A stretch of 14,601 nt of DNA from JBEEOW01 sp041191405 (GTDB lineage Bacteria > Bacteroidota > Bacteroidia > Cytophagales > UBA9547), in NCBI GenBank assembly GCA_041191405.1, contig JBEEOW010000054.1, positions 1 to 14,601 on the forward strand. Reading direction: 5' to 3'. Position numbers and translations under genes: made by a program. The first letter of the stretch is position 1. Every line of letters begins with the position of its first letter. Under the pieces are notes generated by a model. That model was given only the letters and a program-made list of their open reading frames with translations. It made no database searches and was not told the DNA's origin. Of this stretch, positions 1 through 5,150 are shown one piece after another.

Positions 1-8
1 AATACAAA

Positions 9-146
9 TGTAAAGCTATTTTAGGATAAATTTTAATTGTAAATCCTTTTTAGGATTAAGAAAATTAGTGTAAATTTATATCAGGATTATTAATCAAATC
101 TGTAAACATTTTTTAGGACGAGACACATTTTTTAGGACGAGACAAA
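9..146. repeat. Degenerate ~30-bp tandem repeats resembling an IS end
   Basis: Copies of a unit reading TGTAAA, 4-8 T-rich bases, then AGGA begin at 9, 38, 69 and 101, spaced 29, 31 and 32 bp. The last copy is followed by a 19-bp exact tandem duplication (106-124 and 125-143) ending AGGACGAGAC. A solitary related copy lies at 4348-4372 and matches positions 101-125 at 22 of 25 bases. Clustered repeats of this kind are typical of transposase-binding ends, as in IS21-like elements, so the window may begin inside or just beside an insertion sequence. No transposase is visible, so the IS family is inference. Confidence 0.45.
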
Positions 147-152
147 TATAGT

Positions 153-207
153 TGCTTGTTGGTCATAAGACCAACAAGGGCAGCGGCAGTGAAGACCAAC
201 AAGGGCG
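153..207. repeat. Palindromic repeat copy A with trailing half-site
   Basis: A perfect hairpin occupies 155-178: stem CTTGTTGGTC, loop ATAA, stem GACCAACAAG. It is followed by GGCAGCGGCAGTGAA and a second half-site GACCAACAAGGGC. The same ~55-bp unit recurs in the same orientation at 1203-1257 with very few differences, and the hairpin alone recurs inverted at 824-847. It has no coding potential. It looks like a dispersed REP-like extragenic palindrome. Confidence 0.7.
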
Positions 208-309
208 AAAGTTTAAAAAGGTTTTTGCTGATAAGGTTAAAAACTAGATTGTAAAATGATTTGGAATAAATACATTTTGAATCTTATACTATAATTACTA
301 TAATTAACA

Positions 310-741
310 ATGAAATTTATTGTAACGACAATTTTAATATTTTTTTCTTTGGCTGTATTTGGGCAAAATATAGACAGTTGTGGAGTAGATAATAATGCAA
401 AGTTGACATTGCAAGAATCTAAATTTCTAAACAATTATTTATTAGACTTACGTTTGTCGTTTGATTTTACAGGAAAACAAATAATTTTTGTAACAAACCC
501 AAGTGGAGAAAGAATTAGTACAAAAACTGAATACTTTTCAGAAATTAAAAATTGGAATACTCAATTTAGAAATGAAACAATATTGTCAGAAAGCAATAAG
601 AAAATTGCAACTACTTTAATCATTTTATCAGAAAAAGAAAAAATTGAATCTGGTGGTTATGATGCTATTCTAACTTATTGGGTTAAAGTGGTAACTGAAA
701 GTCGTAAAAAGAAAATTATAGAAGAAGTTAAAAGCAAATAA
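310..741 (+). CDS. Small secreted hypothetical protein (143 aa)
   Basis: I do not recognise the family. The protein opens with a clear Sec signal peptide: a short basic start (MKF), a hydrophobic core over residues 4-17 and a likely cleavage after FGQ at residue 19. The mature part of about 124 residues is mixed charged and polar, with one Cys (residue 24), and ends in a Lys/Glu-rich helix-like tail (ESRKKKIIEEVKSK). There is no T9SS sorting domain and no lipobox, so a periplasmic or released protein is most likely. The start is the only Met giving the signal peptide; AT-rich sequence and no Shine-Dalgarno motif precede it. The gene stands alone between inverted copies of a palindromic repeat (155-178 and 824-847), in a repeat-rich stretch that suggests an acquired or mobile locus. 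That it is a real gene is likely; its function is unknown. Confidence 0.7.
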   Translation: MKFIVTTILIFFSLAVFGQNIDSCGVDNNAKLTLQESKFLNNYLLDLRLSFDFTGKQIIFVTNPSGERISTKTEYFSEIKNWNTQFRNETILSESNKKIATTLIILSEKEKIESGGYDAILTYWVKVVTESRKKKIIEEVKSK

Positions 742-742
742 A

Positions 743-785
743 AGTAGCCATTAGGGATGAAACATTTTAGTGGACTATTTTTTAA
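743..785 (+). terminator. Possible intrinsic terminator of the 310-741 gene
   Basis: Immediately after the stop codon, CCATTA can pair with TAGTGG (one G-T wobble), with outer AGT/ACT pairing across a 2-base bulge. A run of six T follows. The loop is large, so the call is tentative. Confidence 0.4.
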
Positions 786-823
786 TCTTAAATATTCAAT
801 GCAAAAGATAATAAGCTTCCGCC

Positions 824-847
824 CTTGTTGGTCTTATGACCAACAAG
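824..847. repeat. Palindromic repeat copy B (inverted)
   Basis: This is the 10-bp-stem hairpin of 155-178 in the opposite orientation (loop TTAT), preceded by CGCC. With copy A it brackets the 310-741 gene as inverted repeats about 650 bp apart. Confidence 0.7.
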
Positions 848-945
848 AAAATGTAATAAGTAAACAAGCAAGATTAAAAATAGTTGGCAAGCTATGTACA
901 TCGTATTTTACGAAATGAATTCAAGTGAAAGGGATTGTATATGTT

Positions 946-1176
946 ATACCAAGTACAAGTTTAAAATAGTCCAAAGATTTGAAAGCGAAAAATAGCATTT
1001 ACTAAGGTTTCGACTCCGCTCAACCATCGTAAACGCTATTTTTCGACTAACCGATACTCGAAAATGGTATGCTGAGCTAAGTCGAAGTACGGTAACTGAG
1101 CGGAGCCGAAGTGTGGTCACTGAGCGGAGCCGAAGTGTGAGTTTTCGCTGGTCTATTTTATAAATATAATTGGTAT
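946..1176. mobile_element. MITE-like element with imperfect terminal inverted repeats
   Basis: The left end (946-990) begins ATACCAA and continues through AAAATAG, CCA and GCGAAAA. The right end read backwards from 1176 gives ATACCAA, then AAAATAG, ACCA and GCGAAAA, in the same order with a short gap. The 231-bp element encodes no protein. Its interior contains three 24-bp tandem units (1071-1142) and an inverted relative (1009-1022, TTCGACTCCGCTCA), so the interior can fold into a long hairpin. The structure fits a non-autonomous miniature element; the parent transposase is not in the window and no target duplication is certain. Confidence 0.55.
1071..1142. repeat. Three 24-bp tandem repeats with TGAGCGGAGCCGAAG core
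   Basis: Units start at 1071, 1095 and 1119. The second and third share an exact 21-bp stretch; the first is a diverged copy (CTGAGCTAAGTCGAAGTA). A related core lies inverted at 1009-1022, and a single diverged copy (CACTGAGCTTGTCGAAGG) lies at 6888-6905. These match the general look of short extragenic repeats seen across flavobacterial genomes. Confidence 0.65.
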
Positions 1177-1202
1177 TATTATTCAGATTTGAGAAAATAT
1201 AT

Positions 1203-1257
1203 TTGCTTGTTGGTCATAAGACCAACAAGGGCAGCGACAGTGAAGAACAACAAGGGC
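1203..1257. repeat. Palindromic repeat copy C with trailing half-site
   Basis: This is a direct copy of the 153-207 unit, including the perfect 10-bp-stem hairpin (1206-1229) and the trailing half-site. Differences include a G-to-A change in the spacer and a C-to-A change in the half-site. It lies 27 bp beyond the MITE-like element. Confidence 0.7.
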
Positions 1258-1303
1258 GAAAAAAGTAATTTGTATTACTATCCTAAAAAAACTAAAAAAA
1301 CTT

Positions 1304-1330
1304 GTTACTTTTCCCTTCATTAATTGTCTT
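1304..1330 (+). promoter_or_regulatory. ECF-sigma-type promoter motif P1
   Basis: GTTAC at 1304-1308 followed by TTTT, then GTCTT at 1326-1330 within TTGTCTTGTA, with a 17-base spacer. This is one of seven copies with identical spacing. It faces a non-coding stretch ending in a terminator at 1389-1420, so it may drive a short RNA. Confidence 0.65.
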
Positions 1331-1336
1331 GTACAT

Positions 1337-1420
1337 GTTAAGTATTTAATCTTTGGGGGATAGGTATTTAATACAAATTTGGATTATTTAAAAAAAGCTT
1401 CTAAGCGGGAAGTTTTTTTT
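1337..1420 (+). ncRNA. Candidate small RNA downstream of P1
   Basis: Between motif P1 and an intrinsic terminator lie about 84 bases with no usable reading frame. They contain a G5 tract (1354-1358 region) flanked by ATTTAA-type sequence, recalling the G-rich loop of the hairpin family at 1600, 1822 and 2761, but I see no equally good stem here. The terminator pairs CTTC (1398-1401) with GAAG (1409-1412), extended by flanking A and T runs, and ends in eight T. The 5' end is inferred from the usual distance to a -10 element. Confidence 0.4.
1389..1420 (+). terminator. Intrinsic terminator of the P1 unit
   Basis: A-run, GCTTC, loop TAAGCGG, GAAG, then eight T. The A and T runs extend the stem. 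There is no gene on either side. Confidence 0.6.
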
Positions 1421-1562
1421 AACTTAAAGAGTAAAAAAATAGCATTATAAAACACTTTAAATATTTTATCTGAGGTGGTATTTTATATTAAAATGTTGGC
1501 TATTTTAAAATTAACTCTGTAAGTACTACCTAAAAAGGCTTCCTATTGAGAAGCCTTTTTTA
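1421..1562 (+). other. Second gene-less unit ending in a strong terminator
   Basis: No reading frame is supported. The stretch ends in a clear intrinsic terminator: AAAAAGGCTTC (1532-1542), a 7-base loop, then GAAGCCTTTTT and further T. Since another terminator ends at 1420, this one most simply serves a transcript starting in between, that is, another short RNA. The region has a GAGGTGG stretch in an AT-rich context (about 1472), loosely like the G-rich loops nearby, but no ECF-type motif is visible, so the RNA itself is speculative. Confidence 0.35.
1532..1562 (+). terminator. Strong intrinsic terminator
   Basis: An 11-bp perfect stem (AAAAAGGCTTC with GAAGCCTTTTT), a short loop and a T tail. 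It is symmetric enough to act in both directions. Confidence 0.75.
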
Positions 1563-1599
1563 ATACATAAAAATCAATATATTAATTACTTACATAAAA

Positions 1600-1700
1600 C
1601 AAAAACATTTACATGGGGATGTAAATATATTTTTCAGAGAGTAAATTTTTAGCGTGTCTTAATAATTGAGGGGGCTCTCGGAGGAGAGTCCTTTTTTTTT
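1600..1700 (+). ncRNA. Candidate small RNA, G-rich-loop hairpin family, copy 1
   Basis: The hairpin is a perfect 8-bp stem, ATTTACAT (1607-1614) with ATGTAAAT (1619-1626), closing a GGGG loop. It is preceded by AAAAC and followed by ATATTTTT. About 45 bases later comes an intrinsic terminator (1671-1700). The same AAAAC-hairpin-ATATTTTT-terminator arrangement recurs at 1822-1924 and 2761-2850. Unlike those copies I see no GTTAC/GTCTT promoter directly upstream, so its 5' end is uncertain. There is no reading frame. Function unknown. Confidence 0.5.
1671..1700 (+). terminator. Intrinsic terminator of hairpin-family copy 1
   Basis: GGGCTCTC pairs with GAGAGTCC (one G-T wobble) around a GGAG loop, followed by nine T. 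Confidence 0.75.
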
Positions 1701-1749
1701 AGCTATCTTAAGTATTTAAAATTATTCACAAAAAAATACGACAAAACGT

Positions 1750-1776
1750 GTTACTTTTTTAAAAGTTGATTGTCTT
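1750..1776 (+). promoter_or_regulatory. ECF-sigma-type promoter motif P2
   Basis: GTTAC (1750-1754) followed by six T, 17 bases to GTCTT (1772-1776), then GGTAAT. It directly precedes hairpin-family copy 2 and its terminator, not a gene. Confidence 0.7.
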
Positions 1777-1782
1777 GGTAAT

Positions 1783-1924
1783 AAATACAATAATTGAGAA
1801 GTCAGTTAACTAAAGATATTTAAAACATTTACCGTGGGGGTAAATATATTTTTACATTATAGTGTGTAAAAAGTGTGTTTAGCAGAAAGGTCTTTCAAGC
1901 GGAAAGTACCTTTCTGTTTTTTTT
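1783..1924 (+). ncRNA. Candidate small RNA, G-rich-loop hairpin family, copy 2
   Basis: This is the best-delimited unit: motif P2 upstream, a family hairpin in the middle, a strong terminator at the end. The hairpin pairs ATTTACC (1827-1833) with GGTAAAT (1839-1845) around a G-rich loop, preceded by AAAAC and followed by ATATTTTT. Relative to copy 1, the inner pairs changed from A-T/T-A to C-G, so pairing is kept while sequence differs. AAGATAT just upstream is shared with copy 3. The predicted length is about 140 nt. No reading frame is present. It ends about 90 bp before the cupredoxin gene, so it could alternatively be a leader with an attenuator. Confidence 0.55.
1883..1924 (+). terminator. 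Long intrinsic terminator of hairpin-family copy 2
   Basis: CAGAAAGGT pairs with ACCTTTCTG, with an inner CTTTC/GAAAG helix and AAGCG loop, followed by eight T. Confidence 0.8.
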
Positions 1925-1950
1925 AATTATTATTTATTTAGTAAACTTAG

Positions 1951-1981
1951 TTTGGAAATTGTCGTAAGTCAATATTATTCA
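1951..1981 (+). promoter_or_regulatory. Possible housekeeping promoter of the cupredoxin gene
   Basis: TTTG at 1951-1954 and TATTATTC about 19 bases later resemble the -33 TTTG and -7 TAnnTTTG elements of Bacteroidota primary sigma promoters. It lies 30-60 bp before the start codon and downstream of the terminator ending at 1924. The match is partial. Confidence 0.3.
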
Positions 1982-2012
1982 AAAAATATTATTCAATTTA
2001 ATTAAAAACCTT

Positions 2013-2630
2013 ATGAAGAAAAGAATTACAATTTTATTTGCTTTGATGGCTATAAGCTATACAGGTTTTTGTAAAATTTGGACAGTAACAAATTCTGGTA
2101 TTTCATTTTCTCCTTCAGTATTAACAATTACAGAAGGTGATACTGTAAAATTTGTTCTAACTAATTCGCATGATGCAAGAGAGGTTAGTTTATCAACTTG
2201 GAATCTTGATGAGAATACACCTTTGAATGGTGGCTTTCAAACAAATTTTGGAGGAGGTTTAGTTTTGCCAACTATGCTTCAGGCTGGTACACATTATTAT
2301 GTATGTACTCCACATGCTGCATTTGGTATGAAAGCTCAGATTATTGTAAACAAAGCAACTACCACTGCAATTGAAGATGATGTTTTAATTTCTAGCTTTA
2401 AGGTTTCTCCTAACCCTTCAAGTGGAGTGTTTGAGTGTTTAGTAAACAATTCAAATATCTCATTGAATAGTGTGGTGGAGGTTTATAACTTAAGTGGTGA
2501 ATTAGTTTTTCAAACAGATGTAGTGAGCGATAAAGTTGAAATTGATTTAAGTACTCAGCCAGATGGACTTTATTTGTTAGAGTTTCATAATGGAGAAACA
2601 GTTTTGAAAAAGAAATTAATTAAAAAATAA
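2013..2630 (+). CDS. Secreted cupredoxin with T9SS C-terminal sorting domain
   Basis: The 205-aa protein is built as a signal peptide (about residues 1-20), a plastocyanin/azurin-like copper domain (about 21-113) and a Type IX secretion sorting domain (about 128-205). The copper fold shows an N-terminal EGDTVKFVLTN strand and four candidate type 1 ligands: His53 (NSHDAR), Cys98, His101 and Met106 in the C-x2-H-x4-M arrangement of blue copper proteins. The tail has the expected SPNPSSG start, an EVYNLSGELV strand, DGLYLLEF and a basic C-terminus (LKKKLIKK). By family knowledge it would bind a single copper ion and move electrons, or carry copper, at the cell surface or outside. The start gives the signal peptide directly. 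It has no operon partner: a terminator lies upstream and an ECF-type motif starts 14 bp after the stop. The electron partner is unknown. Confidence 0.85.
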   Translation: MKKRITILFALMAISYTGFCKIWTVTNSGISFSPSVLTITEGDTVKFVLTNSHDAREVSLSTWNLDENTPLNGGFQTNFGGGLVLPTMLQAGTHYYVCTPHAAFGMKAQIIVNKATTTAIEDDVLISSFKVSPNPSSGVFECLVNNSNISLNSVVEVYNLSGELVFQTDVVSDKVEIDLSTQPDGLYLLEFHNGETVLKKKLIKK

Positions 2631-2643
2631 ATACAAATATTGT

Positions 2644-2670
2644 GTTACTTTTTTAATACTTATTTGTCTT
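2644..2670 (+). promoter_or_regulatory. ECF-sigma-type promoter motif P3
   Basis: GTTAC (2644-2648) plus six T, 17-base spacer, GTCTT (2666-2670), then AATGATA. It starts only 14 bp after the cupredoxin stop codon and leads into hairpin-family copy 3. Confidence 0.7.
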
Positions 2671-2676
2671 AATGAT

Positions 2677-2850
2677 ATAAACAGTATTTATTGTAATTTA
2701 TAATAATAGATATGCAAATGTTTATATGATTAAAAGCTGAAACGTAATTATTAAGATATAAAAACATTTACTGGGGGGTAAATATATTTTTTGTTTATGT
2801 GCTTGGTTATTTTTAGTTTAAAAAAGGGCTTTTTCTGAAAGCCCTTTTTT
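2677..2850 (+). ncRNA. Candidate small RNA, G-rich-loop hairpin family, copy 3
   Basis: After motif P3 comes an ~85-base AT-rich leader, then AAGATATA, AAAAC and the hairpin ATTTAC (2766-2771) with GTAAAT (2778-2783) around a TGGGGG loop, followed by ATATTTTT and a terminator. Order and spacing follow copy 2. The predicted RNA is about 170 nt without a reading frame. It could regulate in trans, or be a 3' companion of the cupredoxin gene. Confidence 0.55.
2820..2850 (+). terminator. Intrinsic terminator of hairpin-family copy 3
   Basis: AAAAAGGGCTTT pairs with AAAGCCCTTTTT around a short TTCTG-type loop, with a T tail. Confidence 0.8.
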
Positions 2851-3264
2851 ATGAAAAGGTTTGGGTGTATTGAGTTTTTATAATTACCAAAATCAACAAA
2901 ACTTACCTTTTTTTTAGTTTTTATCTAATTTTAAAAAATAATAATATTACAAAAATACTACTAAATGATCAATAGTTTATTTTCTTGTTTTTTTAGTATG
3001 TTAATGACATCAATTCTTAAGAAATTGATTTTACTTTTCAATATTTTAAATTTTTATTTCTCTATAGCAAAAGGAGTCGTTGTTAATGATGGAGATATTG
3101 ATTATTTAATTTCAATTAGAATGCAATCAAAAAGTATATTTTATTTATGAAAATGATGGAAAATTGAATTTGTTAATGATACTTTGTTTTTAATTATAAA
3201 CCTCCTAAAATTATTCTAGTTTTTGCCATGTGTTAAAAAAAATGAAATTATTGCAAAAAAAAAC
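2851..3264. other. Gene-less AT-rich spacer
   Basis: I see no supported gene. A 61-codon frame (2965-3150) encodes a Leu/Ile/Phe-rich stretch with no recognisable domain, no good start context and strongly AT-driven composition; I treat it as chance or a remnant. The spacer ends at the promoter motif of the next gene. Confidence 0.5.
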
Positions 3265-3291
3265 GTTACTTTTTAGTTTTTTGTTTGTCTA
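3265..3291 (+). promoter_or_regulatory. ECF-sigma-type promoter motif P4
   Basis: GTTAC (3265-3269) plus five T, 17-base spacer, GTCTA (3287-3291), then TGTAAT. It ends 28 bp before the ATG of the lipoprotein gene, leaving a ~20-base leader. Confidence 0.75.
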
Positions 3292-3319
3292 TGTAATGTA
3301 TAATTTAATTTAAATAACA

Positions 3320-4045
3320 ATGAAAAAAATGCAAAAATTAAGTGTTGCTGTTTTAGTAATTATGTCAGTCGTGTTAAATGTAAGTTGTAAAAAAGAATCT
3401 ATAGATTTTTATAATGAGCAACAAATTATCAAAAGTGAACAAAATAATCAAAGGGTTGAATTTTATGTTGACAATGAAAAAATTGATGAGCATGATACCA
3501 TACTATATAATTGTTTTAAGTATACTCATATTTTTCTTGGTAAAGACAATGAACATGATTTGAACCTCAATTTTACTAGCAAGGATTTATATGTTGAATT
3601 CTTAAAAAGAAAAGGTTACACAAATTTTGAAATAGAAAACTTTACCAGTTTAAATAATGATCAAGAAAAATCAATTAGTTCTAATCAGAGAATTTTAGCT
3701 GTTAATCCATCATTGATGACTATAAGAGCATTTACAGATTTAAATAGAACTAAATATTTAGCAGTATTTACTGGTAATACTACAACATGTAATCAAACTT
3801 GGGAAAATCAAATTTTAGGCATGCAAGTTGAAGCTGCATCTACAGCTTGTCAAACTGGACAAACAGCAGTTTCAATTAGGTTAATCAATAAATGTGATGG
3901 TACATATACAAGTTCATCAGATTATATAAATGTTTCTTTGGCTCGATGCCAAAGTGGTACCAAATATGTATATGCTATTGCTCCAAAACATTTTAATAAT
4001 TGGTATTCACAGAATAAATTTGTTAGTTCTTGGATTTTTTATTAA
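3320..4045 (+). CDS. Probable lipoprotein of unknown function (241 aa)
   Basis: I do not recognise the family. The N-terminus has a basic start (MKKMQK), a hydrophobic core (residues 7-19) and Cys23 in VSC followed by KK, which fits a relaxed Bacteroidota lipobox although the -3 residue is Asn rather than Leu. The mature protein is hydrophilic to about residue 120, with charged Asn/Lys/Glu-rich sequence. It then has a C-terminal region (about 125-241) containing at least four Cys (TTTCNQ, TACQTG, NKCDG, ARCQSG), which could form disulfides, and a Trp/Tyr-rich end. The start is fixed by promoter motif P4, 28 bp upstream. A terminator lies about 130 bp downstream. The gene stands alone. An outer-membrane-anchored periplasmic or surface location is inferred; a plain secreted protein is the alternative. 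Confidence 0.8.
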   Translation: MKKMQKLSVAVLVIMSVVLNVSCKKESIDFYNEQQIIKSEQNNQRVEFYVDNEKIDEHDTILYNCFKYTHIFLGKDNEHDLNLNFTSKDLYVEFLKRKGYTNFEIENFTSLNNDQEKSISSNQRILAVNPSLMTIRAFTDLNRTKYLAVFTGNTTTCNQTWENQILGMQVEAASTACQTGQTAVSIRLINKCDGTYTSSSDYINVSLARCQSGTKYVYAIAPKHFNNWYSQNKFVSSWIFY

Positions 4046-4174
4046 ATAAAGTTTAATTATATTTATTAAAAATAGCTATTGGTAATTTAAAATTTAATGA
4101 TTTAAATATTTTATAATGGTTATTATTAGGTTAATTTTTGTAATATATTTTAATTCATAATGTATTTAATAAAT

Positions 4175-4206
4175 AAAAAAGACTTTCATTTTGGAAGTCT
4201 TTTTTA
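4175..4206 (+). terminator. Intrinsic terminator after the lipoprotein gene
   Basis: AAAAAAGACTT pairs with AAGTCTTTTTT around TCATTTTGG. It is symmetric A and T flanked and may act in both directions. Confidence 0.75.
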
Positions 4207-4284
4207 TTAATTATAAAACTGTTTTATATTTTTAAGTATTTAAAAGTATTGAGATTAAGAAAATATCCTTTAAAAAAAGCAAAT

Positions 4285-4320
4285 AAAAAAGCTCTAAAGC
4301 AGTATTTTTAGAGCTTTTTT
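4285..4320. terminator. Bidirectional terminator between convergent genes
   Basis: AAAAAAGCTCTAAA pairs with TTTTAGAGCTTTTTT around a short loop. It lies 64 bp beyond the stop of the minus-strand gene at 4384-5028 and so probably terminates it; the plus-strand gene already has a terminator at 4175-4206. Confidence 0.75.
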
Positions 4321-4347
4321 ATTGTTTCTCTAGATTATATCTAAACC

Positions 4348-4372
4348 TGTAAACATATTTCAGGACAAGACA
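4348..4372. repeat. Solitary IS-end-like repeat
   Basis: This 25-bp sequence (TGTAAACATATTTCAGG then ACAAGACA) matches 101-125 at 22 of 25 positions. It lies 11 bp from the stop codon of the minus-strand gene. It may be the scar of an element of the same kind as the one at 9-146. Confidence 0.5.
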
Positions 4373-4383
4373 TTAACTTTAGT

Positions 4384-5028
4384 TTACTTACTAACTTTAT
4401 ATGTTATTACATCATTACCATCGATAATTCTAACTAGATAAATACCATTAGATAAAGATTCAGTATTAAAAGTAGTAATTACTTGATTATTATCAGAAAT
4501 TAAAGTTTTAGAATCTAATTTCTCACCTGTTAAATTATATAATTCTATCTCTACATTAGATGAATTTACATAAGTGCTTACATTTAATGTTGAAGTAAAG
4601 GGATTCGGATAAACAGTATTATCTAATGATTCCATTTCATCATCTTCGTTAAATGTTTCATTAGATTGAGAATCACTTCTCATTGAACTATAACATTTAC
4701 CTACAAATTGCCAAGGTCTTGTACATGAGCCAGTTGATTTTTCACATCGAGAATTTTTATCAGTTAATGGTGCAGCAGTTGAGCTATAAACAACTTTGTA
4801 TACTTTATATATGCCATTTACTTTTATTTTACGTTCAGTACCTTGATTATATGTACCTGAAGTCCATACGGATGTAGCAAAGCATTTTGCTTGTGTTAAT
4901 TGTTGAGCAAATAAATCAGATGATGACAATAAAAAGAATATTGTAATTCCTTTTAAAAGCATACTAAAATTACTTTTACTTGATTTAATAGATGTTTTTT
5001 GGGCACTAATTGTAATGAAGTTCTTCAT
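4384..5028 (-). CDS. Small secreted protein, CBM5/12-like core, T9SS sorting tail
   Basis: The 214-aa protein has an extended signal peptide (basic n-region, hydrophobic core about 24-37, likely cleavage after FAQ at 42), a short Cys-containing core (about 47-115), an acidic Asn/Ser/Glu linker (about 118-135) and a T9SS sorting domain (about 138-214: YPNPFTSTLNVS, ELYNLTGEKL, SNGIYLVRI, TYKVSK). The core reads TSVWTSGTYNQG, then VNGIYKVYKVVY, then PWQFVGKCY. This resembles the W, Y-x-G, NGKxY, W pattern of carbohydrate-binding module families 5/12, so a role in binding chitin-like or other polysaccharide is inferred, with moderate support. A similar core opens the giant protein at 8134. Met23 is a possible alternative start, but the first Met sits well placed behind promoter motif P5. 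No catalytic domain is present. Confidence 0.8.
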   Translation of the reverse strand: MKNFITISAQKTSIKSSKSNFSMLLKGITIFFLLSSSDLFAQQLTQAKCFATSVWTSGTYNQGTERKIKVNGIYKVYKVVYSSTAAPLTDKNSRCEKSTGSCTRPWQFVGKCYSSMRSDSQSNETFNEDDEMESLDNTVYPNPFTSTLNVSTYVNSSNVEIELYNLTGEKLDSKTLISDNNQVITTFNTESLSNGIYLVRIIDGNDVITYKVSK

Positions 5029-5068
5029 TGGTTTAATTAATTAAATGGTTAATATTTATTATACCTAA

Positions 5069-5095
5069 TAGACAAGTTAATGTTGAAAAAGTAAC
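5069..5095 (-). promoter_or_regulatory. ECF-sigma-type promoter motif P5 (minus strand)
   Basis: On the minus strand GTTAC (5095-5091) plus five T, 17-base spacer, GTCTA (5073-5069), then TTAGGTAT. It ends 40 bp before the ATG of the 4384-5028 gene. Its being the only minus-strand copy, and correctly placed before the minus-strand gene, supports the motif as a directional promoter. Confidence 0.75.
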
Positions 5096-5150
5096 AAGAA
5101 ATGTGAAAAATGAGATGTTTTACTTAGTTTTTTATTTTTATTTTAAGATT

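Noticed and set aside
155..847. Palindromes considered as integron attC sites around a gene cassette
   Set aside because: The GTTGGTC and GACCAAC half-sites do not fit the GTTRRRY and RYYYAAC core-site patterns, and no integrase is present.
2965..3150. 61-codon plus-strand reading frame encoding a hydrophobic peptide
   Set aside because: Composition follows AT-richness, there is no recognisable domain or good start context, and it lies in a spacer before a well-placed promoter motif.
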